DNA of 28,338 bases, taken from positions 1 through 28,338 of the forward strand of contig PNIA01000011.1 of assembly GCA_002877855.1 (NCBI GenBank). The letters are read 5' to 3'. This DNA is from Caldisphaera sp. (GTDB lineage Archaea; Thermoproteota; Thermoprotei_A; Sulfolobales; Acidilobaceae). Below the pieces are notes generated by a model. It was not told the DNA's origin, made no database searches, and saw only the letters and a program-made list of their open reading frames with translations. Below, one piece after another: positions 16,100-24,357 of the stretch. The stretch's first letter is position 1. Each line of letters starts with the position of its first letter. The translations under genes were made by a program, and so were the position numbers.

Positions 16100-16882
16100 T
16101 TAGATTAAGCAATTTAACGTTGCTCCATCAAACAATATTATTGATCCGGAGAGATATTCGGGTGAAAATGAAAGCCAAGATATTACTTCTCTTAGTTCAT
16201 CAAACCTACCGCTTCTTTTTAATGGAGAAATATCTTCTACAAATCTTTTCCAATATTCGTTTTCATCGATATTTTCTTTGCTTGACAGTTTTCTTATTAA
16301 CTCCATCGCGCCTTCTGTTTTAAAGGTACCTAATAGTAAGAGATTTGCCCTTATTTTATTTGGATATAACCTCGAGTATACTTTTACTAATGATGGAAAA
16401 ACAGATCTAATTATATCAGACAGCGATGTTGATTCCATAGGTGAATATGTGGAAAAGCTTGAAATCAAAACAAAGCTTACTTTCCTATCATTTTTTAAAT
16501 AAACTTGTTTTATCATTTCCACTGTTGATGCAACATAAAGATTAAATGAATAAAGCCAATCATCATAATTTGTTCTTATAAGCTCGCAAGGCTCACATAG
16601 AGGATTTCCATAATTCATTACTATTATATCTAGACTGCCTAAGATTTTTTGTGTTTCATCATAAAGCTTTTTTACTTCATCAATACTCGATATATCGGCC
16701 TTTATACCATAAATAATAGCATCTCTTTTCATTTCTTTTAATTTCTTAATTGCATTTTCTATGTTTTCTAAACTTCTTGAATTTATAACTACATTGCAAC
16801 CTTTTTCAATTAAAGACAGAGCAGCTTGAAATCCTATTCCTCTGCTAGAAGATGTTACTAAAGCATTACACTTATTATTCAT
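16100..16882 (-). CDS. Short-chain dehydrogenase/reductase with altered active site
   Basis: 260-residue SDR fold protein. The cofactor motif is TSSSRGIG (TGxxxGIG class), with DI in KADISS and a NYGN in place of NNAG. The catalytic serine strand is present as FVLISSFSTY. The Tyr-x-x-x-Lys motif is missing: the matching helix reads SLSDIIRSVFPSLVK, with Ser and Arg at the expected Tyr and Lys positions. Some thermophilic archaeal SDRs have a similar S/N-x-x-R variant, so this may be a known non-classical subgroup rather than an inactive enzyme. The ATG at 16882 is set by AGGTGG; a GTG at 16891 is in frame. Confidence 0.82.
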   Translation of the reverse strand: MNNKCNALVTSSSRGIGFQAALSLIEKGCNVVINSRSLENIENAIKKLKEMKRDAIIYGIKADISSIDEVKKLYDETQKILGSLDIIVMNYGNPLCEPCELIRTNYDDWLYSFNLYVASTVEMIKQVYLKNDRKVSFVLISSFSTYSPMESTSLSDIIRSVFPSLVKVYSRLYPNKIRANLLLLGTFKTEGAMELIRKLSSKENIDENEYWKRFVEDISPLKRSGRFDELREVISWLSFSPEYLSGSIILFDGATLNCLI

Positions 16883-16906
16883 TAAAACCACCTACCTGAT
16901 AGGGTC

Positions 16907-16926
16907 TAAAAAATTTAAAAAATATT
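16907..16926. promoter_or_regulatory. Shared divergent TATA-like element
   Basis: The 57-base gap between the SDR (minus) and the unknown protein (plus) has a single A/T core, AAAAAATTTAAAAAATATT. It is nearly self-complementary in AAATTT/TTTAAA. It lies about 25 bases before the plus-strand ATG (16940) and about 25-30 before the minus-strand ATG (16882), so it could position transcription in both directions. Confidence 0.4.
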
Positions 16927-16939
16927 ACGGTGTTTTAAA

Positions 16940-17461
16940 ATGACAACGCCAATATATGGAGAAGGTATCATAAATGTAAATCAAAAGGGTTTAATAAATT
17001 ATATAATAAACTTCGATTACTATGATGAGAAAAAAGAATATTATAAACTAATTTACAGTTCTTTAAATTATAAAGAAGAGGAAAGACTAAAAAATGAAAT
17101 GCAAAAACAAATAAATAGTGAAAAAACAATATTAAATGAAAAATATAGCTTTCCAGTAGTAAAATATGCTAAAATAGGTATTAGAGGAACACCAAGAATA
17201 TCCTTTGCAACTTTTTATATAGAAATATCATGGATTCCTAACATTGGAAAAAATGTCTATGAAAATATATATGAGGAGACTACTGCTGAATACGATTATT
17301 CTGTAACGTGGATTTTGCCAAATTGCGGGAATTTTAATAAAATAGATGTCTCGGGAGAAGTATATTATGAGAACAATTATGCATTTATAAAAGTAAAAAA
17401 AGGAACGAAAATTAATGGATATGAAAGCATATTGTTTGATTTACCTAAATCATGCTTTTAA
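16940..17461 (+). CDS. Unrecognised 173-residue protein, divergent from the SDR gene
   Basis: No family recognised. It starts MTTPIYGEGIINV and has no signal peptide or membrane segment. It is rich in Tyr, Ile, Lys and Asn, with alternating hydrophobic stretches that suggest a mostly beta fold: GLINYIINFDYY near residue 17, ISFATFYIEISWIP near 90 and YAFIKVKKG near 147. A charged helical segment lies at about residues 44-65. Two Cys (NCGNF and the penultimate residue) are the only ones. The ATG lies about 25 bases from the shared TATA-like core, consistent with leaderless expression opposite the SDR. Its codon usage and AT content match the neighbours. Confidence 0.6.
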   Translation: MTTPIYGEGIINVNQKGLINYIINFDYYDEKKEYYKLIYSSLNYKEEERLKNEMQKQINSEKTILNEKYSFPVVKYAKIGIRGTPRISFATFYIEISWIPNIGKNVYENIYEETTAEYDYSVTWILPNCGNFNKIDVSGEVYYENNYAFIKVKKGTKINGYESILFDLPKSCF

Positions 17462-17494
17462 TTTTAATATCTATTCTATAGATATATCTATTCA

Positions 17495-17506
17495 CATATT
17501 TAAACT
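17495..17506 (+). promoter_or_regulatory. Candidate TATA box of the ABC transporter operon
   Basis: CATATTTAAACTT lies about 35 bases before the ATG at 17535. It predicts a transcript start near 17527 and a short leader that includes CGGGGAG as ribosome binding site. Confidence 0.4.
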
Positions 17507-17534
17507 TCTTTTTTAATAAATTATCGGGGAGATT

Positions 17535-18425
17535 ATGGAATCTCTGCTAAGCTTAGAAAATGTAACAAAAAAATATGGAGATTTTATAGCATTAAATAGC
17601 ATTAATATAGATGTAAAGGAAGGAGAAATAAGAGCAATTGTAGGCCCTAATGGAGCTGGAAAATCAACTTTAATCAAAACATCATTGGGTCTATTAAAAA
17701 GAGATTCTGGAAAAGTATATTTATTTGGCAAGGATCCTTTTATCGATCCATCTGCAAGAGAAAAGACCGGCGTTATATTTGAAAGACCCTCTTTGCCTTT
17801 AAGCATGCCTATTAATGAGTTTCTATACCATGCCGCAAACATATATGGAAAAAGCAAAGACTTGGTAAAAAGCACTATTTCATTAGTTGGATTGGAAGGA
17901 AATGAAAACAAGGCTTTTTCACAATTAAGCGCAGGTCAAAGACAAAGAGCAGCTATTGCTCACGCACTAATTTCAGAGCCTAAAATGCTAATTGCAGATG
18001 AACCAACTAGTAACTTAGATCCCATTGAGAGAAACAAGATATTAGATCTATTTTCAAGACTAAACAAAGAAAATGGGTTAACAATAATTATATCTAGTCA
18101 TGTTCTACCAGAAGTCTTAAGAGTTTCATCATCTATTACAGTAATGAAATCAGGAAAGGTGATTAAATCAGGCTCTCCTGAAGAGATAATAAAAAACATA
18201 TCAACAACTAGAATAAGATGTAAAGATCCTTTTGAAATAAGAGATGGATTAGAAAAAATTGGATTTAATTCAGAGGTTCTGGGAAATAACATATATGTTA
18301 AAACAGAAAATAAAGAAAAAACAGCCTATTTACTAAATGTTTTGTCGGAATTCATTAAAAAGGGTGTTGAGATTTATGGTATTGAATTAATAGAGCCAGG
18401 AATTGAAGAAATATTGGAGGTGTGA
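17535..18425 (+). CDS. ABC transporter ATP-binding protein
   Basis: 296-residue ATPase with Walker A GPNGAGKST (residues 37-45), signature LSAGQRQR (131-138), Walker B MLIADE (151-156), D-loop SNLD and H-loop SSH. A C-terminal extension of about 75 residues follows, as in CcmA/NatA-type ATPases. These drive export or membrane-stress functions with a separate permease. It is followed by the permease with the stop and the upstream GTG overlapping (GTGTGA), then by a membrane-anchored protein. The substrate is unknown. The ATG is preceded by GGGGAG. Confidence 0.9.
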   Translation: MESLLSLENVTKKYGDFIALNSINIDVKEGEIRAIVGPNGAGKSTLIKTSLGLLKRDSGKVYLFGKDPFIDPSAREKTGVIFERPSLPLSMPINEFLYHAANIYGKSKDLVKSTISLVGLEGNENKAFSQLSAGQRQRAAIAHALISEPKMLIADEPTSNLDPIERNKILDLFSRLNKENGLTIIISSHVLPEVLRVSSSITVMKSGKVIKSGSPEEIIKNISTTRIRCKDPFEIRDGLEKIGFNSEVLGNNIYVKTENKEKTAYLLNVLSEFIKKGVEIYGIELIEPGIEEILEV

Positions 18426-18427
18426 AA

Positions 18428-19168
18428 ATGTCTTTTAAAAAATCATGGGAGCTTATACTAGTTGATCTGTGGGATTCCCTCAGACCTCCTGGATTTGATA
18501 TCATGCTTATATTAGTAGGAGCTATGAGCGGTATTTTATCTGTATTAGAGCCTGTGACAACCCCTCCAGCAGTTGCAAATGCAGTATTAGGAGCAACCTT
18601 ATTTGTAACTTCATTATACCTAGCTCTTAGAGCATCATCAGATGTTGTTAATTTGGTACAAACAGGTGTTATGCCTCTCTATTTAACTTATCCTATATCT
18701 AGGAGAAATACAGCAATTGTATTATATTTGACTAGGGTCTTTTTACCCTCAATAATGTTATTAGGTATACCTGCAATAGTATCTGGTGTAATGCTGTACC
18801 CAGTTATAGATAAAAATATATTTGAATTCTTTGTTATGTGGTTGGCTTATTTATTGCAAGCACAGCTTTATGGGTCCATATTTGTCTTGACCGCTAATAA
18901 AACTAAAAGCACAGGAACTGCTGCTGTAATTAGTATAACAGGTTACTTTGGTTATACAGCATCAAGCTTAATTTTATCATTAATAGGAAATCTAGATAAC
19001 ATAGCAGTTTTAACTAAAATAGCTAACGCTATGGGAATTTATAATGTAGTCTATGACATATTAAATAAAATTTCAACTCCTGTTTGGGAAATATTAATAG
19101 TTCCTACAATTTTCATCATACTATTTGTGTCCTATTTGTTATATTTTATAAGGAGGTATGAACCATAA
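18428..19168 (+). CDS. ABC-2 type transporter permease
   Basis: 246-residue membrane protein with about six hydrophobic segments, consistent with an ABC-2 family permease working with the ATPase before it. The soluble N-terminus is short and starts MSFKKSWELILVDLWD. The second segment is a long ATPPAVANAVLGATLFVTSL stretch. GGAGGTG spans the end of the ATPase gene, so I take the ATG at 18428 over the overlapping GTG at 18422. The stop shares one base with the start of the following gene, so translation is coupled. The protein is not closely recognisable beyond family level. Confidence 0.75.
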   Translation: MSFKKSWELILVDLWDSLRPPGFDIMLILVGAMSGILSVLEPVTTPPAVANAVLGATLFVTSLYLALRASSDVVNLVQTGVMPLYLTYPISRRNTAIVLYLTRVFLPSIMLLGIPAIVSGVMLYPVIDKNIFEFFVMWLAYLLQAQLYGSIFVLTANKTKSTGTAAVISITGYFGYTASSLILSLIGNLDNIAVLTKIANAMGIYNVVYDILNKISTPVWEILIVPTIFIILFVSYLLYFIRRYEP

Positions 19169-19779
19169 TGAGGTGGTTTAAAAAAATCTGGCCAAGAATT
19201 TTATTTGCGATAGCAATATCTTTAATAGTTGCAACTGCCTTTGCTGCAGAATATGGTATAAAAACACAATCCTCTTGGAGCATAGGCTATGATACGAGTA
19301 ATACTCCAGCAATTCTAGCTGCAATTTTACCCACTGGCTCTGGATATGCAAATATAAACATTACTGGAGTATCTCAAGCAATGTACTTAAATCTAACTGG
19401 GAATCCATTAACTCTACTTAGCGAAGCTGGTGGACTTGGATTAAAAACAGTAAATACAATCTCCCATACAGACTTTCAAACCGGTGTATATTTTGTTGTA
19501 ACGGGAATGCAAGGAAATCCTATTACAGCAGAGGAGGCCTTTCAAGGTTTGGTTAAAAATGCTCAAAGGGTAGGTAACAGCTATATAATAACAATGAAAT
19601 TAAATCCTGAGGAAAGTCTTGTTGTTTTGGCATTTCCAAATTCTTCAACGGCTTTAATTAGTGAAAGCTTTAAAGTTATAGGTTATGGAAGAATATCCTT
19701 AGAAAATGGGATAATAATTGGTGTTGCATTGATATTGATTTCAATAATTTGGGAAATATTAATAAGAAATAAATATTAA
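19168..19779 (+). CDS. Membrane-anchored extracytoplasmic protein of the ABC module
   Basis: 203 residues with a hydrophobic N-terminal segment (about 10-28, ending FAAEYG) and a hydrophobic C-terminal segment (about 178-196, GIIIGVALILISIIWEIL). The middle 150 residues therefore face outside. They are Ser/Thr/Asn/Gly-rich (GSGYANINITGVSQ) and carry several N-x-S/T sequons. The final residues RNKY are cytosolic. The start shares one base with the permease stop, which marks it as part of the transporter. No known solute-binding family was recognised. It could be a sensor, a small accessory subunit or an anchoring factor. Confidence 0.7.
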   Translation: MRWFKKIWPRILFAIAISLIVATAFAAEYGIKTQSSWSIGYDTSNTPAILAAILPTGSGYANINITGVSQAMYLNLTGNPLTLLSEAGGLGLKTVNTISHTDFQTGVYFVVTGMQGNPITAEEAFQGLVKNAQRVGNSYIITMKLNPEESLVVLAFPNSSTALISESFKVIGYGRISLENGIIIGVALILISIIWEILIRNKY

Positions 19780-19843
19780 ATTAATAAGAAACCATGCTCT
19801 TTAATCGTGAATAAGGTCAATTAAATTAATAAAATAAGAAATA

Positions 19844-19854
19844 CTTTAATATTC
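19844..19854 (+). promoter_or_regulatory. Candidate TATA box of albA
   Basis: ACTTTAATATT lies about 35 bases upstream of the chosen ATG (19884). It puts the transcript start near 19874, just upstream of the GGTGAT ribosome binding site. Confidence 0.4.
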
Positions 19855-19883
19855 TCTTCCTACATTATTACATGGTGATATAT

Positions 19884-20189
19884 ATGTCAGAAAATGCTCA
19901 GCCGAATACTGTATTTATTGGTAAGAGACCATTAATGAACTATGTATTGGTGGCAATAAGGTTATTTAATCATGAGAATGCAGAGGAAATAAAAATAAAG
20001 GCAAGAGGAAGAAATATTTGCAAAGCCGTTGATATGGTAGAATACTTAAGAAATACATATTCTAAAGATATAGGTCTAAAGAGCTTAAACATATTTGATG
20101 AGGAACTATTAGATGAAAAAGGAAATAAAAGAAATGTTACATCCATAGAAATAGTTATAACTAAGGGTAAAAATGCTCCTCAATTTTAA
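19884..20189 (+). CDS. albA: Alba chromatin protein
   Basis: 101-residue DNA/RNA-binding protein of the Alba (Sac10b) family, a major archaeal chromatin component. Recognisable motifs are FIGKRPLMNYV, IKARGRNICKAVDMVEYLRN and the final SIEIVITKG. The first lysine of GKRP corresponds to Lys16 of Sulfolobus Alba, which is acetylated by Pat and deacetylated by Sir2; the second position is Arg instead of Lys. The upstream ATG at 19872 is in frame, but GGTGAT at 19875-19880 fits the ATG at 19884. The 3' end overlaps the srp54 stop by four bases in a convergent arrangement. Confidence 0.95.
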   Translation: MSENAQPNTVFIGKRPLMNYVLVAIRLFNHENAEEIKIKARGRNICKAVDMVEYLRNTYSKDIGLKSLNIFDEELLDEKGNKRNVTSIEIVITKGKNAPQF

Positions 20190-21532
20190 TCTTGCTCAAG
20201 GTCATTTTGCAATCCAAGCCTCTTTAAAATACTTCTGTCCCTTCTAATTCTTTTCATTAAGGTTTTAATGTTTTTGTAATAGGCTAATAATTCTTTAACA
20301 TCTTCTATACTTGTTCCACTACCCAATGCAATCCTTTTCATTCTCTTCCTGTCAATTATTTCAGGATAGTCTAATTCTTCGTAAGTCATGCTTTCTATTA
20401 TATGTAACCATTTATCTACCTTTTCTTCGCCAACTTTTAATTGCTCATCTTTTACCTGAACTGGTAGAGAAGACGTCGGAAGCATTTGCATTATTTTACT
20501 AAAAGGCCCCATTTTTCTCAAACTCTTTAGCTGTGCATATAGAGTTCTCATATTAATTTTTCCTTTAGATATATCTTCTTCAATCTTTTCTACATTAATT
20601 ACCTCTTGTGCAGACTTTATCTTTTCTAACAATGACTCTAAATCCCCTAATCCTAACAACCTCGATACAAATTTTGTCGGGTTAAAAGGCTCTAATTCAT
20701 CTATTTTTTCGCCTGTTCCAATGAATTTCACTCTTGCTCCTGTTACAGCTATTGCAGATAGAACTCCACCACCTTTAGCTGTTCCATCTAGTTTTGTAAC
20801 TATTATAGATCCTATTGGTGTAACTTCATGAAATTGTCTAGCTAAATCATAAGCCTTTTGGCCAATCGAGGCATCTAATACCAATATAACTTCATCAGGT
20901 TTAATTTTATCTGAAATATTTTTCATTTCTTCCAGCAATTTTCTTTCATTACCATAACCATGCCTACCTGCTGTATCAACAATTATAATTTCTGCCCCTT
21001 TTTCTTTTAATTCATTAATACCTTTTTTTGCTATATCTTCAGCCTTATCATTTTTCTGGTCTCCATAAAACATTGCGCTACCCATTATAGACAATGTCTT
21101 TAACTGCTCATAAGCTCCAGGTCTATATGTGTCTGCTGCAACTAAACCCACTTTATATCCTCTCTTGCTATAATAATGTGCAAGCTTTCCTGCAGTTGTA
21201 GTTTTTCCAGAGCCCTGGACTCCAACTAAAAGTATAATCCATGGAAATTTTGTAGGATTTGTTTCAGGGCTTTTATCTCCTCCAAACAAATTGCTTAACT
21301 GATCATATACCACTTTAATAAACCATTCTTTTCTACTGATACCCGAAGGAGGTTCTTCTTCTAATGCCTGTTTTCTTATATTTTCACTCAATTCCTTTAC
21401 AACTTTTATGTTAACATCAGATCTTATTAGTTCTCTCTGCAAATCTTTTATGAATTCTTCTACAGAATCCTTATATGTACTCCCCCCTTTTAGAAACTTT
21501 GTAACTGCATTTCTAATTCCATCAAGTACCAT
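20186..21532 (-). CDS. srp54: Signal recognition particle GTPase SRP54
   Basis: 448-residue protein with the NG domain and the methionine-rich M domain. The N helical bundle covers residues 1-95. The G domain has G1 GVQGSGKT (104-111), AADTYRPGA, G3 DTAGRHG, G4 TKLDGTAKGGG and the closing GTGE. The M domain follows from about residue 310 (KMGPFSKIMQMLP, then IDRKRMKRIALGSGTS and RRDRSILKRL), which binds SRP RNA and signal sequences. The ATG at 21532-21530 has GAGGGAC a few bases upstream. It works with SRP19, SRP RNA and FtsY in co-translational targeting; none of those is in this window. Confidence 0.96.
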   Translation of the reverse strand: MVLDGIRNAVTKFLKGGSTYKDSVEEFIKDLQRELIRSDVNIKVVKELSENIRKQALEEEPPSGISRKEWFIKVVYDQLSNLFGGDKSPETNPTKFPWIILLVGVQGSGKTTTAGKLAHYYSKRGYKVGLVAADTYRPGAYEQLKTLSIMGSAMFYGDQKNDKAEDIAKKGINELKEKGAEIIIVDTAGRHGYGNERKLLEEMKNISDKIKPDEVILVLDASIGQKAYDLARQFHEVTPIGSIIVTKLDGTAKGGGVLSAIAVTGARVKFIGTGEKIDELEPFNPTKFVSRLLGLGDLESLLEKIKSAQEVINVEKIEEDISKGKINMRTLYAQLKSLRKMGPFSKIMQMLPTSSLPVQVKDEQLKVGEEKVDKWLHIIESMTYEELDYPEIIDRKRMKRIALGSGTSIEDVKELLAYYKNIKTLMKRIRRDRSILKRLGLQNDLEQD

Positions 21533-21633
21533 GTTTGTCCCTCATTTATTATTTGTTTTTTAAACTTATTAAACTACCATTTTTAATAAAATAATTAATA
21601 ATTCTAACTTATATACTTAAATTGGGGATTAAT

Positions 21634-23343
21634 TTGGAAAAGGATTTAGAGTTCATGAGCGGCACCTCAAGCAAAATATTAAACTACACAAACGATTATA
21701 GAGCAATGAGATTGCTATCCAACTTTACTAAATTTAGTAGAATACAAGGAAGCTTTGAAATTTTAGATGCTGCAAAATTTCTGGTCGATCAAATTATAGA
21801 AAATTCTTCAGAATATTTGGAAGCTGAGCTAATAAAGTTTGGCGGCACTTCTGTTCCTGAATGGATTGGCGCTCCAACAGGTTGGATACATAGAATAACA
21901 TGGGTTAAAATAGGTAATGTGGAATTTAACAGTAGGCAGCACCCAACTCTAGCTGTTGCTCATAGTCCTTCAAGCAATGGAAAGATAACTGGTGAAGCAA
22001 TATTAATAAAGGATTGGACAAACTATGAAGAATACAAAAAAGCAAGCGGTAAAATTGTAATAGCTGATGGAAATTCTTATATGATATATAGGATGGCAGC
22101 AGAAAATAATGCAATAGGAGTTGGATTATATTCAAAAAATGCTCCTCCAAATGCTGTACCCTATAAATCGTTGTTTTTAAGCAGAGAAGAGGCAAGCAAA
22201 TATACCATACCAGCTGTTTCTATACCTAATTATTTGATAAACAACATAGAAGGAAAAGAAATATCTATTTATTTAGATGCGGATGTTAAAAAGGATCCAG
22301 GATTTCCATTTATTTTATCTTGGATTGGAGATAAAAATTCAAAAGGTCCAGCATTAATCGCTCACATGTGCCATCCAAGTCCAGGAGCAAACGATAATGG
22401 AAGCGGATCTATTTCAGTAATTGAATCTGCATTAACTTTATCGGAGCTTATATCAAAAGGAGAAATAAAATCCCCAGAAAAAACGATTAGGTTTATTTTA
22501 TTCCCAGAATATACTGGTAGCTCCGTTATTTTTGGAAGCAAATTGTCTAATTTAATAACAGAAACCATAAATTTAGACATGGTTGGAGTATATCCTGATG
22601 AAAATAATGGACCTCTAAGGATAGTTAATAATAGCGCCTCTTTTATTTCAAATTCTAGCTCATCATTATTTTACGCATTTTCTTTAATTGCCAGAAAAAT
22701 GGGCTTCAACAGATATAAAGTAATTCCATACGATGGTGGAAGCGATCACGATGTATCTATAGCATATAACATACCATCTGTAATGCTTAATCAATGGCCT
22801 GACTATGCATATCATACTGATCTAGACGATATTAATAGGGTTTCTAGGAATATGATAAAAGTTTCTTCTTCATCGGCTTCGTTAGCCATTTTTTCACTGT
22901 CATCAACAGAAATAAGCAACGAGAATTTCTATAACTATTTTTTAAATGAGCTTGTTTTTAATCATTTATCAAATGAAGATATATTATCAGCTAAATTGGC
23001 AAAGTCTGCACTTGCAAGTAAATTTAATTTAAAGAGCGATCCGTTACCCAGCGATTGGAAAACTGATGGAGATCAAATAGTAAAGGAAAAACCACCTATG
23101 ATCGAGCTAAGAGCAATAGCTAAAAATAATTTTGATTCCGCTATAAAAATTGCCAAAATTCTAAACAAAGACGAACTAAGCACAACGGTTTATTTAAGAG
23201 AGGCTCTATATTTGTCTAACCTACCAGTAAAGGATATTTTAACTATTTTAACTGCTGAGTATGGAAGAAAGCATGTTGATAAGGAAGATTTAAGGGAAGT
23301 ATTTAGTTATTTATCTGATGCAAAAATAATTAGGTTTTCTTAA
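21634..23343 (+). CDS. M28-like (DUF4910-type) aminopeptidase
   Basis: 569-residue zinc peptidase-like protein. The metal-site motif is HMCHPSPGANDNGSGS (H244 to about S259), followed by Glu in LFPEYTGS, Asp in NLDMVG and His in YAYHTDLDD, all as in M28-type and DUF4910 aminopeptidases. The N-terminal 90 residues and an inserted PA-like region (about 100-220, HSPSSNGKITGEAILIK) precede the catalytic part. The C-terminal 130 residues are an additional helical, winged-helix-like domain. TTG at 21622 is in frame, but GGGGAT at 21624-21629 favours the TTG at 21634. It probably releases amino acids or processes peptides in the cytosol; no signal peptide is present. Confidence 0.82.
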   Translation: MEKDLEFMSGTSSKILNYTNDYRAMRLLSNFTKFSRIQGSFEILDAAKFLVDQIIENSSEYLEAELIKFGGTSVPEWIGAPTGWIHRITWVKIGNVEFNSRQHPTLAVAHSPSSNGKITGEAILIKDWTNYEEYKKASGKIVIADGNSYMIYRMAAENNAIGVGLYSKNAPPNAVPYKSLFLSREEASKYTIPAVSIPNYLINNIEGKEISIYLDADVKKDPGFPFILSWIGDKNSKGPALIAHMCHPSPGANDNGSGSISVIESALTLSELISKGEIKSPEKTIRFILFPEYTGSSVIFGSKLSNLITETINLDMVGVYPDENNGPLRIVNNSASFISNSSSSLFYAFSLIARKMGFNRYKVIPYDGGSDHDVSIAYNIPSVMLNQWPDYAYHTDLDDINRVSRNMIKVSSSSASLAIFSLSSTEISNENFYNYFLNELVFNHLSNEDILSAKLAKSALASKFNLKSDPLPSDWKTDGDQIVKEKPPMIELRAIAKNNFDSAIKIAKILNKDELSTTVYLREALYLSNLPVKDILTILTAEYGRKHVDKEDLREVFSYLSDAKIIRFS

Positions 23344-23397
23344 TAATTTCATTAATGCTTTAATTTATACTTATTTTAAAAACATAGGGTGCATAGA

Positions 23398-24357
23398 TTG
23401 GAAGAACTGTGGGCAAAGGCATATTCCAGCTCAGCAAATTTAGGACCAGGCTTCGATATTTTATCAGTTGCGCATACCTCTTATTATGATATAGTATCGA
23501 TAAGTATTAAGAAGGGAAGTGGGAATATTGAAACAAAAAAGGTAGTTGGACCCTATTCCAAATATGTTAATGATAAAAATAGCGCATTAATTGCAATTGA
23601 AAATTTAATTAATGAATTGAAGATAAATAACTATGATATTAGTTTAAAGATTTGGAAAGGGATACCTGTATCATCAGGACTAGGAGGTAGTGGGGCAAGT
23701 GCCTCAGCTGCTGTTTATGGCCTAACAAAGCTTTTAGATCTAGAATTAAGCATTGGAGAAATGATAAGATTTGCTGGTTATGGTGAAACTGCTTCAGCGG
23801 GCGTGCCTCACTATGATAATGTATCAGCATCAATGCTTGGTGGATTTGTTGTTGTTGGCAATATAGAAAATAAAATACATGTATATAAATTTAATGTTAA
23901 TGCTAAATTTTTAATATTTAAGCCCGAAGTACCATTTATCGAAAACAAGACCAAAAAAATGAGATCTCTACTACCTTTAAACGTTAGCTTTGAAGATCAC
24001 GTAAAAGATCTATCCAATATGGCATTATTAATATCATCCTTATTAAATAATGATCTAAAAACTGCAGGAAAAGCAATGAATGATATTATAGTAACAAACT
24101 CTAGAGCAAAGGCTATACCTTGCTTTAATGATTTAAAAAAGAATTTAATAGAAAATGGTGCTTATGGTGTTACAATTAGTGGAGCAGGTCCATCAATAAT
24201 ATCTTTAATTGATCAAAATAAAGCAGGTGAACTGATAGAAATTGGATTAAAAACTTATGAAAAATTCGGTATTAAGGCAGATGCTAAAATTTCTGAGCCA
24301 GCACCAGGGGTTTCAATACTAGATACCGATTACAGGAGTTTCCCCGAACTTGCCTAA
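23398..24357 (+). CDS. thrB: Homoserine kinase (GHMP family)
   Basis: 319-residue GHMP kinase that phosphorylates homoserine in threonine synthesis. The first motif is AKAYSSSANLGPGFDIL, typical of homoserine kinases. The ATP-binding motif is PVSSGLGGSGASASAA (residues about 90-105), and the third motif is GVTISGAGPSIISL. GTG at 23389 is in frame, but a TATA-like AATTTATAC at 23362-23370 predicts a transcript start near 23393, and GGGTG lies correctly before the TTG at 23398. The last 39 bases are shared with the 3' end of the convergent DUF711 gene. Confidence 0.92.
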   Translation: MEELWAKAYSSSANLGPGFDILSVAHTSYYDIVSISIKKGSGNIETKKVVGPYSKYVNDKNSALIAIENLINELKINNYDISLKIWKGIPVSSGLGGSGASASAAVYGLTKLLDLELSIGEMIRFAGYGETASAGVPHYDNVSASMLGGFVVVGNIENKIHVYKFNVNAKFLIFKPEVPFIENKTKKMRSLLPLNVSFEDHVKDLSNMALLISSLLNNDLKTAGKAMNDIIVTNSRAKAIPCFNDLKKNLIENGAYGVTISGAGPSIISLIDQNKAGELIEIGLKTYEKFGIKADAKISEPAPGVSILDTDYRSFPELA

